A stretch of 64,000 nucleotides of DNA from Chitinophaga sp. YR573. GTDB lineage: Bacteria > Bacteroidota > Bacteroidia > Chitinophagales > Chitinophagaceae. The translations under genes were made by a program, and so were the position numbers. The notes beneath the pieces were generated by a model. It had not been told where the DNA came from and searched no databases. It saw only the letters and a program-made list of their open reading frames with translations. Location of the stretch: contig NZ_FOJF01000002.1 of assembly GCF_900110995.1 (NCBI RefSeq), forward strand, positions 186,001-250,000. The letters run 5' to 3'. Numbering within the stretch: the stretch's first letter is position 1; each line of letters opens with the position of its first letter. This document shows positions 45,422 to 53,168 of this stretch, piece by piece.

Positions 45422-46891
45422 ATGAGGAATTTAATGCTTTTGATAGCGGTTTCTTTTTTGCTGAATAGCTGCACCACAAAGGAACTTATCAAAATAGATA
45501 ATAAAGTAGCCGTTGTGGCAAATGCATCGGCTGCCAGCGGTAGCCTGGCAGATACAAATATCAGGTATTTCGGTCGCTGGGATTTTACTGATGCCAGTCA
45601 ATATATCAGTTACTGGGGTGGTGCTTATATCAAAGTAAATTTTACCGGAACCACGGTGAAAATTAAGGTGGGTAATACAAGTAACTTCTATGCGAAGATC
45701 GATAATGGTCCCTGGGTTAGTTATAAGCAGTCTGGTGGCATCATTAATCTGACAGCTGTACCGCTTGTCAGTGGCACACATTCTCTGAGCGTTGCACAAG
45801 GGAGGGATTATGATTACCTGTTTAATTTTCAGGGTCTGATCTTAGATGGAGGAGCCGTAACAAGTGCGCCAACAGCATTAACAAGCCTGATAGAGTATAT
45901 TGGTGATTCTATTACAGCAGGATATCTTGATGAACAAACGAATGTATCGGACTATGCCTGGGTTTGTTCTGAGAACCTGAATACTGAGCATACCCAGATA
46001 GCTTACCCGGGCATCTGGTTGATGGCTGGTATGGATACGCAGTATTTTAAGTTACAGACGCCCAATTATCCTTTATCTCCGGTCTGGGACTTTACACGAT
46101 ACACACCTGATCTTATCGTAATCAATCTTGGCACAAATGATAATCCAAATGTCATCAGTGACAGCATATTTCAAAAAGGGTATATTAGTTTTCTCACTAA
46201 CATCCGGACTAAATTCCCTCAGGCTGAAATATTTGTATTACGTACATTCCTTGGATTATGGGCATCCCCTACATCTGCAGCTGTGAGTGCCAGAAACGCA
46301 GCAGGAGATACCAGGGTACATTATATTAATACACAAGGATGGCTGGCGCAGAACACCAGTGATTATCTGCCGGATAACCTGCATCCCAGTGTGAGTGGCC
46401 ATATCAAAGCAGCTAACCTTTTACAGCCCATTCTGGCGCCTTATCTTAATGGCAGTCAGACTATTCCCGACGGGACCTATAAGATCATTAACAGGAATAG
46501 CGGACTTGCTTTGGATGCTGCGGGGCAGGGTACAGTAAATGGTACACCTGTTCAGCAATGGAATTATAATGGCGGAGGTAACCAGCAATGGACAGTAAAG
46601 AATCTGGGTAATAATCAATATGAGATCGCTGGTGTGCAAAGCGGAAAATCATTAGACGTAAAAGGGGAATCGGTTCTGGATGGAGCCGCTATACAGTTAT
46701 ATACTTATTCAGGCGGTAATCATCAGAAATGGGTGATTACACCTGCTTCTACGGGTTACTACACCATTACCAGTGTGCAAAGCGGGAAAGTGGCAGAGGT
46801 GGCAGCTCAATCCACAGCAGCTGGCGCAATAGTAAGTCAGTATACAAGTAATGGAGGGAATCATCAGCAATGGGCTTTCCAAACGCCTTAA
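45422..46891 (+). CDS. SGNH/GDSL esterase lipoprotein with ricin-type lectin domain
   Basis: The 489-residue protein has a lipoprotein signal (LLNSC, Cys 17), an N-terminal jelly-roll domain (about 40-145) and a SGNH hydrolase domain. Its blocks are IEYIGDSITAGYL (S163), the GTND block at 237-240 and DNLHPSVSGH (D318, H321). This layout resembles CE2-type acetyl esterases that deacetylate polysaccharides. Residues about 350-489 form a ricin-type lectin domain. The lectin tail is very similar in sequence to that of the gene upstream, which suggests duplication. The pair probably deacetylates and cleaves one surface-bound polysaccharide. Confidence 0.82.
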   Translation: MRNLMLLIAVSFLLNSCTTKELIKIDNKVAVVANASAASGSLADTNIRYFGRWDFTDASQYISYWGGAYIKVNFTGTTVKIKVGNTSNFYAKIDNGPWVSYKQSGGIINLTAVPLVSGTHSLSVAQGRDYDYLFNFQGLILDGGAVTSAPTALTSLIEYIGDSITAGYLDEQTNVSDYAWVCSENLNTEHTQIAYPGIWLMAGMDTQYFKLQTPNYPLSPVWDFTRYTPDLIVINLGTNDNPNVISDSIFQKGYISFLTNIRTKFPQAEIFVLRTFLGLWASPTSAAVSARNAAGDTRVHYINTQGWLAQNTSDYLPDNLHPSVSGHIKAANLLQPILAPYLNGSQTIPDGTYKIINRNSGLALDAAGQGTVNGTPVQQWNYNGGGNQQWTVKNLGNNQYEIAGVQSGKSLDVKGESVLDGAAIQLYTYSGGNHQKWVITPASTGYYTITSVQSGKVAEVAAQSTAAGAIVSQYTSNGGNHQQWAFQTP

Positions 46892-46901
46892 AATATCATC
46901 C

Positions 46902-46929
46902 TGGCTCCGGTAGTTGTTTACCGGAGCCA
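46902..46929 (+). terminator. Terminator after the esterase gene
   Basis: An 11-bp perfect stem, TGGCTCCGGTA with TACCGGAGCCA and a 6-base loop, is followed by a T-rich stretch. The downstream promoter overlaps its 3' side. Confidence 0.7.
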
Positions 46930-46934
46930 TTTAT

Positions 46935-46942
46935 TACCTTTG
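46935..46942 (+). promoter_or_regulatory. -7 element for a near-leaderless transcript
   Basis: TACCTTTG matches TAnnTTTG exactly, and a partial -33 (GTTG near 46913-46916) lies at the right distance. The ATG at 46947 is only 4 bases after the box, so transcription should begin at or next to the start codon. Confidence 0.5.
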
Positions 46943-46946
46943 CGTC

Positions 46947-48962
46947 ATGTCGCACAGAGTTTACTTATATAATGTTAGTACCCCTTCAGCCGCACAGGAC
47001 AATGATAAGATGATGATGGAATGGGGATATGAGATGCCGTTGTTGTTACAACCCTTACTGATAAACGGCGCATTCATTTCAGGCAATAATTATAATACCC
47101 ATACAGATAGTAATGCGGGCTTGTATTATAATGCTCAGCCGGGGATTGAGAATCTGAAACGGTTTTACAATTTCCTGGAGAAGCAGGAATCAATTATTGC
47201 AGATAAAGCCGCTTTCTCAGCAGCTAAAAATAACCTGTTCAAATACCTGGATAACCTTAAACAGCCCTATTTTAACCTGGATATGTGGGATGTGTTCAAT
47301 ATGGAGGAAACACCGCATGAAGACCAGGCCGCAATATGGCAGGCTGATATCGCATTTAATAATGAGGTAATCACCAGGGCTATGGATAACAACGATATCT
47401 CCCTGTTATCTTATAAAGCGTTAAAGAATGTGAGTCTGGCTTTTCAGACATTCGCTGATCTGCTTAATTACGAAGGCTATCATTATGGATGGGCGCATAT
47501 TTATGAAGAGATCCCTACCGTAGAAATTTACCAGGAAGATGAGTTATGGGGATTAAAAGGACCTGATGGAGATGTGCTGTTAAGTCCGCAGTTTGACGAG
47601 TTCTACGAGTTCAGTATGCAAGACCTTGCAGTGGTGATGAAGGACGGTAAATATGGGTATGTACATACTTCCGGCCAGATCGTGATCCCCCTGGAATGGG
47701 ATGACGCATATGATTTTGAATATTCATACCTGGCTGTTGTTAAAAAGAATGATCTTTTTGGACTGGTCAATTTGGTTGGCAGAGTAGTAACCCCGGCGGA
47801 ATATGAGGATATTGAGAACTTTGGGAACGAGGGGTGTTTTCTTGCACAGAAAAACGGGAAGTGGGGAATGCTGGATAAAGATGGCAAAGAGGTCCTGAGT
47901 GCAGCGTATGAAAAGATAATGCCGCTGTATGAGAATGTATTTATCATGCAGAAAAATAATTTATGGACGATTGCTGATTCACCCGCACATAAACTGAGTG
48001 ATGATTTGTTTGATCTTGTAGTAAATAAAGTGCCTCATCAGGGGTTTGCTTATGCCTTTAAGGGAAAGGATGTTTTCCTGGTAGATAAATATGGGCTATC
48101 GAGGGCTAATAAAGACCTTGTACAGCAGGATGCCGGGAGTGAGTACTACCATCATTATTATGATGATACTGTACGTGACAGGCTGCTGGCTTATGCTGCG
48201 AGTCCAGATGAGGATACTGTTATCGATGCATACACCCCTGTAGAAGACCTGTATAACATCGGAGTAGATGCCCATAACAGTCAGGACTACCAATCGGCTA
48301 TTCATTATTACACACTTGCGGCTGAAAAGGGATATGGGTATGCCATGAATAACCTGGCACATACTTATTATATGGTGGATGATTATATTGATCATGAGAA
48401 AGCCTTTTACTGGTATGAGAAAGGGGCTGCTGCAGGCAATACGAATGCGATGAACGGGTTGAGCCTGTGTTATCAGAATGGTATAGGTACTATCCCCGAC
48501 ATAGACAAAGCGATCTCCCTGTTAGAACAGGCGGCCAATGACGGGCTGGCGGTAGCCCATAATAATCTTGGTTTCTTATATTCTGATAATGACCCCGAGC
48601 TGGCATTGTATCATTATCAACTGGCAGAAGAGCTGGGAGAGCCGGATTACGGGGGGCTGGGTTATATGTATGAGGGGAAAGAGGATTTTGAGAAAGCCAT
48701 TGAATATTACCGGAAGGATGAAACTGAAATCGGGGCCTATAACCTTGGTAATCTTCACAGGAAGGGACTGGGAACGGCAAAGGATATAAAAGCAGCTATA
48801 GGCTACTTTAATACTGCTGTGGAAGGAGGGTATGATGCTGCTCATATCGAGCTGGCCAGGATATATTTGTATGAAGACGGGTTTATAGATGCAGAGCAGG
48901 CTAAAAGGCATATTACAGCCGCTGAAGATGCCGGTCTGGAGATTCCTGTCTTATCTGAGTAA
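46947..48962 (+). CDS. WG-repeat and Sel1-repeat protein
   Basis: I choose ATG 46947 (MSHRVYLYNVSTPSAAQ), 671 residues, because the upstream ATG at 46914 lies in the terminator and before the promoter box. The N-terminal 180 residues are of unknown type. Residues about 190-380 contain WG repeats (LWGLKGPDGDVLLSPQFDEF, KYGYVHTSGQIVIPLEWDDA and others). The end holds Sel1-like repeats (AIHYYTLAAEKGYGYAMNN, AFYWYEKGAAAGNTNAM). No signal peptide is seen, so it is probably cytoplasmic. Such repeat combinations mediate protein binding. Its 3' end overlaps the converging adhesin gene by 12 bases. Confidence 0.8.
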   Translation: MSHRVYLYNVSTPSAAQDNDKMMMEWGYEMPLLLQPLLINGAFISGNNYNTHTDSNAGLYYNAQPGIENLKRFYNFLEKQESIIADKAAFSAAKNNLFKYLDNLKQPYFNLDMWDVFNMEETPHEDQAAIWQADIAFNNEVITRAMDNNDISLLSYKALKNVSLAFQTFADLLNYEGYHYGWAHIYEEIPTVEIYQEDELWGLKGPDGDVLLSPQFDEFYEFSMQDLAVVMKDGKYGYVHTSGQIVIPLEWDDAYDFEYSYLAVVKKNDLFGLVNLVGRVVTPAEYEDIENFGNEGCFLAQKNGKWGMLDKDGKEVLSAAYEKIMPLYENVFIMQKNNLWTIADSPAHKLSDDLFDLVVNKVPHQGFAYAFKGKDVFLVDKYGLSRANKDLVQQDAGSEYYHHYYDDTVRDRLLAYAASPDEDTVIDAYTPVEDLYNIGVDAHNSQDYQSAIHYYTLAAEKGYGYAMNNLAHTYYMVDDYIDHEKAFYWYEKGAAAGNTNAMNGLSLCYQNGIGTIPDIDKAISLLEQAANDGLAVAHNNLGFLYSDNDPELALYHYQLAEELGEPDYGGLGYMYEGKEDFEKAIEYYRKDETEIGAYNLGNLHRKGLGTAKDIKAAIGYFNTAVEGGYDAAHIELARIYLYEDGFIDAEQAKRHITAAEDAGLEIPVLSE

Positions 48963-51380
48963 TACAACTGTCCCTTTTCGTTCTCCATCTCCGCATAGTG
49001 TTTTAGCACGGATGATATAGACATAGGTACCTATAGGCTGTAGCTGGCCTTTATAGGTACCATCCCAGCAGGTATCTAAGGTGGTTGAATGAAAAATGAG
49101 TTCTCCCAATCTATTAAAAATACTGAAATCAACTGTCATTGCTCCCCAGTATTTAAATCCAAAACAATCATTTTTGCCATCACCGTTTGGTGTGAATGCT
49201 GATGCCATCGGGAAATTACTTAATGCGGAGGTAAGGTCCATTGCTATGGCAATAGAATCTTCACTACTGCATCCATTGGCGTCTGTAATCTGCACATGAT
49301 AAGTGGTAGACGTAGTAGGTCTTACTACCGGATCCGCGATAGTGAGATCTTTAATACCAGCTGCTGCTTCCCAGATATATTGTACTCCACCTGAAGCTGT
49401 TAATTTGGTTTCAGGATGTGTGCAATCTATCAGATTAGTATATTTAACGGTAGTAGTTGGAGGGAGATTAACGATAACAGGTATATCCAGCGTTTGAGCA
49501 ATCTGGCAGATATCATCTGTAACAATTACTTTATAGGTAGTATTGGATGCAGGAGTTATTACTAACTGATCTGTATTTCCAAGGGTGGTATTATCAGCAT
49601 CCTGCCACTCATATGTATTCCCTCCGGTAACCCTGAGAACAGTAGATTCTCCTTTGCAAATTCCTGAAGGCGGGTCTACGATACCTGCATCAGGGTGATG
49701 TACGCTAACGAGTATAGAATCTTTATTACTACAGCCATCTGTGGTAGTAGCGGTTACAACGTACCTGGTATTGGCTGTTGGATTGGCTGATGGAACAGAT
49801 GATGTAGCATCATCCAGTCCTGTTGCCGGCAGCCAGCTATAGCTCGACGGAATATCAGCCGTCGCAGATAATTGAGTAGGCGTACCTATACATGTAATTA
49901 CATCTGCGCTTTTTGTTATTGAAGGAAGAGGGTTTGTACTGATGATGATGCTGGCTGTTTGTGAGCAGTCTCCATCAGTAGCGGTGACAGTATAAGTATT
50001 GTTAGTGGTTGGTGTTGCAACCGGATTAGCTATATTAACGGCGGAAAGGCTTGCGTCCGGCGACCATGTATAGGTAGGGTAGTTGCCTGTTGCATTGAGT
50101 TGTACAGGTGCTCCCATGCACACGGTTTTACTGCTGATATTCGTGCTAAGAGGATCACAGACCCATCTTAATGGCGTAAGATAATCTTCTACTTCTCCAT
50201 CATCAGCAATACTACTTGCCATAGTGATGGCTATAGTAGACAACCGGAATCTGAACCCAAACAGTTTTGTGCTTCCCTGTACTGGTTTGTTGGGAATGCC
50301 TGTCCAGGTGAGGGTGGCTGTTGTTGCATTGTCCGGAACAGTAGCTGTGGCCATCTCACTGGCATCAAACTGCTGATTACGGTTAATGTCAAACCATCCG
50401 CTGAGATAAACGGCAGCGCCGGTGGTATTGGTCAGGGGAACGTTGATGGTGTAGGTGCCGCTACGGTCATAATCCGGGAAAGTAGTGATAGCCTCTTCAT
50501 CTACTCCTGTAATATTATCATCTACATCATTAAAAGGATCGGAATCGGGGAGTACTGTGCCTAGTTTCAGATTTGGATTCTGTGTAACGGCAGGGAAGGG
50601 GACATCGTAATTACAGCTGTTGCTTTCTGCATAGCTGATCTTATGAGCCGCATAGCCATAGCTGGCCGGCAGATCGCCTCTGTCTACCGGTGTTAATATA
50701 CCGAAGGCTACGGCCATCCCGCCGTTTACAACCCTATCCATATGTACTTCTACAGATACTGTTCCTGTTGAGGGGGCATCGGTAGCCATTAACGGACTTT
50801 GACCTATAGGTATAAATGAGTTGGCAGCATTTGAATGTTGCGTATCTGTGATTACGATCTTTTGTGTACCACATCCGGTGAGGGGATTGGTGATCCTTGT
50901 TGAATTCCTGTAGAATTGTAATGTTCTCCAGTTACCTCCTGTGGTGATAAAAGTGGTAGCTTCCAAATCTACTACACTGGCTTCCGCATCGACTGCACAA
51001 AAGGTGAACGGAGTAGCTACGCCGTTACGTGTGGCGTCTACTTTCATCGTAAAAACGCTGCTCTGTGATTGGTTTTCGGCGAATAGTGCCGGTTGTATTG
51101 CGGGATTGGAGAAGTCGTAAAGGAAATGTAGTACGGCGCCACTCCAGGTATTCATGACGGAGGGTCTGGGTATGGGGCCGCTTACTTTTGAAAAGGTAAT
51201 TTTGATGGTAAGGCCATCTGTAGTATTGAATGTTTTACTGGCGCCATCAGCGAGAGTGAAGCCGGTCCAGTCGAACCACCATATATCTCCTTTGAGCGTT
51301 CCTTCGCCTAAATCAGCGTATTGTGCTTTTAATGAGAAACTTGTCAGGAGTAATAAAATCAGTAAGGAGTTACGCTTCAT
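48951..51380 (-). CDS. Large secreted protein with T9SS type B (gliding-motility) C-terminal domain
   Basis: The start at 51380 gives signal peptide MKRNSLLILLLLTSFSLKAQ and 809 residues; a start nine codons upstream would lengthen the N-terminus unhelpfully. A globular N-terminal region is followed by a GEVED-type segment (SIADDGEVEDYLTPL near 410). Several Ig/PKD-like repeats follow, each with a Cys and PVQLNATGNYPTYTWSPDAS-type pattern. The C-terminus (ASAFTPNGDGKNDCFGFKYW, then GTYVYIIRAKTLCG) is the type B T9SS sorting domain seen in gliding-motility-associated proteins. It is a probable surface adhesin. Confidence 0.85.
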   Translation of the reverse strand: MKRNSLLILLLLTSFSLKAQYADLGEGTLKGDIWWFDWTGFTLADGASKTFNTTDGLTIKITFSKVSGPIPRPSVMNTWSGAVLHFLYDFSNPAIQPALFAENQSQSSVFTMKVDATRNGVATPFTFCAVDAEASVVDLEATTFITTGGNWRTLQFYRNSTRITNPLTGCGTQKIVITDTQHSNAANSFIPIGQSPLMATDAPSTGTVSVEVHMDRVVNGGMAVAFGILTPVDRGDLPASYGYAAHKISYAESNSCNYDVPFPAVTQNPNLKLGTVLPDSDPFNDVDDNITGVDEEAITTFPDYDRSGTYTINVPLTNTTGAAVYLSGWFDINRNQQFDASEMATATVPDNATTATLTWTGIPNKPVQGSTKLFGFRFRLSTIAITMASSIADDGEVEDYLTPLRWVCDPLSTNISSKTVCMGAPVQLNATGNYPTYTWSPDASLSAVNIANPVATPTTNNTYTVTATDGDCSQTASIIISTNPLPSITKSADVITCIGTPTQLSATADIPSSYSWLPATGLDDATSSVPSANPTANTRYVVTATTTDGCSNKDSILVSVHHPDAGIVDPPSGICKGESTVLRVTGGNTYEWQDADNTTLGNTDQLVITPASNTTYKVIVTDDICQIAQTLDIPVIVNLPPTTTVKYTNLIDCTHPETKLTASGGVQYIWEAAAGIKDLTIADPVVRPTTSTTYHVQITDANGCSSEDSIAIAMDLTSALSNFPMASAFTPNGDGKNDCFGFKYWGAMTVDFSIFNRLGELIFHSTTLDTCWDGTYKGQLQPIGTYVYIIRAKTLCGDGERKGTVVLLR

Positions 51381-51545
51381 AATAGGTTGGGAGGCATTCT
51401 GCGCCACGAAATAAAGAAAAAAACGGGGATAATAAAAATCAAGGGAGATAAAGGTTATTGAATGGCAGAGGATTAAGGGGTATTATATATGTTTCTTTTA
51501 TAATTTTTGCTTTCTCCTTCTTTCAATAATTTCTTCTTATAAAAA

Positions 51546-51576
51546 TTTGGAATAATTAAAAAACTCTTTACCTTTG
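51546..51576 (+). promoter_or_regulatory. Promoter of tRNA-Leu
   Basis: TTTG at 51546-51549 and TACCTTTG at 51569-51576 are separated by exactly 19 bases, a full match to the Bacteroidota housekeeping promoter. The mature tRNA begins 22 bases after the -7 element. Confidence 0.8.
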
Positions 51577-51598
51577 CAATCCCTAACACGGAAATGAT

Positions 51599-51682
51599 GC
51601 CCAGATGGCGAAATTGGTAGACGCACTGTGTTCAGGTCGCAGCGCTCGCAAGGGTGTGCTGGTTCGAATCCAGTTCTGGGCA
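51599..51682 (+). tRNA. tRNA-Leu (anticodon CAG)
   Basis: The 84-base gene folds as a type II tRNA with a long variable arm. The acceptor stem is GCCCAGA with TCTGGGC, the anticodon stem CTGTG with CGCAG around loop TTCAGGT, so the anticodon is CAG. The T loop is TTCGAAT and the discriminator is A. CCA is not encoded. The AT-rich island-like region begins directly downstream, and tRNA 3' ends are classic integration targets. Confidence 0.93.
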
Positions 51683-51685
51683 CTT

Positions 51686-51724
51686 AAAATAGGAAACCTG
51701 CTCATAGAGCGGGTTTCCTATTTT
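51686..51724 (+). terminator. Terminator of tRNA-Leu
   Basis: An 18-bp stem (AAAATAGGAAACCTGCTC with its near-perfect complement, one wobble, 3-base loop) begins 3 bases after the tRNA. The stem's own 3' arm ends in TTTT. Confidence 0.85.
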
Positions 51725-51773
51725 AAATGCATTTCTACGTTTATTCTAACTTCGTGTTATTCAATTTAAAACA

Positions 51774-51784
51774 GGTTCGATTCC
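51774..51784 (+). other. tRNA T-arm-like fragment
   Basis: GGTTCGATTCC, the T-loop consensus of bacterial tRNAs, stands in an AT-rich region without any cloverleaf around it. It may be a relic of a tRNA-derived attachment site. Short length makes chance possible. Confidence 0.25.
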
Positions 51785-51952
51785 GGAACTGCCTTTCATA
51801 AGCATCACAGCCCAAGAACATGACGGATATAATTAAGGGTCTACCGGCATCGGAAATTTCACCGTATTACGTATTACTTAGAACCTATTCAGACTTAGGA
51901 TTTAAAAAATAAAAGAAAACCAAGCTTAAATTATCGAACTCTTAGTCCATTT

Positions 51953-52750
51953 TTACAATTTAGGCTTATGGTTTGCCCTGCCAATGGTTATCATCGTCGC
52001 ATGCTGTTCACCCATAAATCCGCAAAGCGTTTCATAGGCAAGTGCGCCTCTGAGGATTGGCATAACAATCGTATCACTATTGTTTTCGCGAGAGTGGAAT
52101 CGATCAAAGAAAGATTCAGAGCTTCCGGGACCTAACTCTAGCATGTATAACATGCCTCCTGCAATAAAAAAAAGAGAGTTCGCTTCGGGTATATAGCGTG
52201 GCCCGGCCACGTTATAAATTATGTCTTTGTTGAAAGCTTGCAATGCGGCTGCTGCCACTCGGTATTTGCTGGGGATACCAGCATCTTCATTCATGATCAT
52301 TTGTCGCAGGGCTTCTGCATGATGCTCAGGCATTTTTCCGTTTTTGAAAAAAGGGTTGCTTGCAATGTGAATGCGCCAGAAAATACTTAGTAGCATCAGT
52401 TTAAACTGTTCATAGGGCGCATTGTTGGCGATGACAAGTTCTAATCCATCCGGAGTAATTACCTTTTCGGTTTTGAAGCCATTTTTTATATTTTGTCCGT
52501 ACAAAAAAATTGAACTTACCGTTTCCCATCTGTTTAGACGAATGGTGTCGCATTCAACACAAAGTATATATTTCTCAAATATTCCAGTTTGCACCGGAAC
52601 TTTCCCACTTATGCCGTCTTGGTTATATTTCATCAACTTCGCCGATTCTTTGATCAGCTGTTTATACATGAAGTCGGGGATAATATGAGACTGCTTTATC
52701 AACTTTCTTTCAAGCTGACATAACTTGCAAATACCAACAGCATCATTCAT
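51953..52750 (-). CDS. Zinc-finger protein with CxxC / SHIIP / CxxC (HNH-like) N-terminus
   Basis: The start at 52750 gives MNDAVGICKLC and 265 residues; a start 14 codons upstream adds an unlikely leader. C8 and C11, SHIIPDF at 21-27 and C64/C67 (CVECD) form a metal-binding frame like that of degenerate HNH endonucleases. The rest is mixed helical, with no family that I recognise (LMLLSIFWRIHIASNPFFKN near 115). It is the first gene after tRNA-Leu and is AT-rich like its neighbours. Whether it still cuts DNA is unclear because the usual HNH catalytic His-Asn-His set is not evident. Confidence 0.6.
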   Translation of the reverse strand: MNDAVGICKLCQLERKLIKQSHIIPDFMYKQLIKESAKLMKYNQDGISGKVPVQTGIFEKYILCVECDTIRLNRWETVSSIFLYGQNIKNGFKTEKVITPDGLELVIANNAPYEQFKLMLLSIFWRIHIASNPFFKNGKMPEHHAEALRQMIMNEDAGIPSKYRVAAAALQAFNKDIIYNVAGPRYIPEANSLFFIAGGMLYMLELGPGSSESFFDRFHSRENNSDTIVMPILRGALAYETLCGFMGEQHATMITIGRANHKPKL

Positions 52751-53015
52751 ATTTACGATTGTAATTATATATATCTGTACATTCTGAAGCATGTTGACCA
52801 GAATTTACAATATATCACTAAGTTAACAATATTCTAGATCATCATAAGTATGGACGCCAAGTTAGCTTGAAGCAATTTGAAAGATGAAAACACGCTAGGG
52901 TATATCACAAGTGAGTATTGGTAATGGCGGGTTATAGTTACAAGGAAATAAGGGCCCCCCGCCACTATCCTTGGTTCTTTTAGCCATTGAGTTAGTCCAT
53001 TTACATACCACCCTA
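52751..53015. other. Intergenic stretch within the island
   Basis: Nothing recognisable is seen here on either strand apart from AT-rich sequence and one short GC island near 52950 (GGGCCCCCCGCC). No terminator is obvious. Confidence 0.4.
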
Positions 53016-53168
53016 TTACAGCTCTACTTTAATCTCCTCCCTCCTAAATTCAGCTAAAACATGCTCTATACACTTTTGTGGATGATACCCAAGTACTGAG
53101 TTTACAATGTTCAGAACTTCAGAATTCTTCTTTATTAATGCGTAAATAAGTAATATCCGGACATTCAC
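53016..53168 (-). CDS. Candidate small ORF overlapping the 3' end of the GHKL-ATPase gene
   Basis: A GTG at 53168 opens a 50-residue frame that overlaps the last 50 bases of the large gene in the +1 frame. It reads through LNIVNSVLGYHPQKCIEHV to FRREEIKVEL. The residue mix looks protein-like (alternating helix pattern, no low-complexity), unlike random AT-rich sequence. It could be a small coupled gene, a decayed downstream gene, or the product of a frameshift of the large gene. No homologue is recognised. Confidence 0.3.
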   Translation of the reverse strand: MNVRILLIYALIKKNSEVLNIVNSVLGYHPQKCIEHVLAEFRREEIKVEL

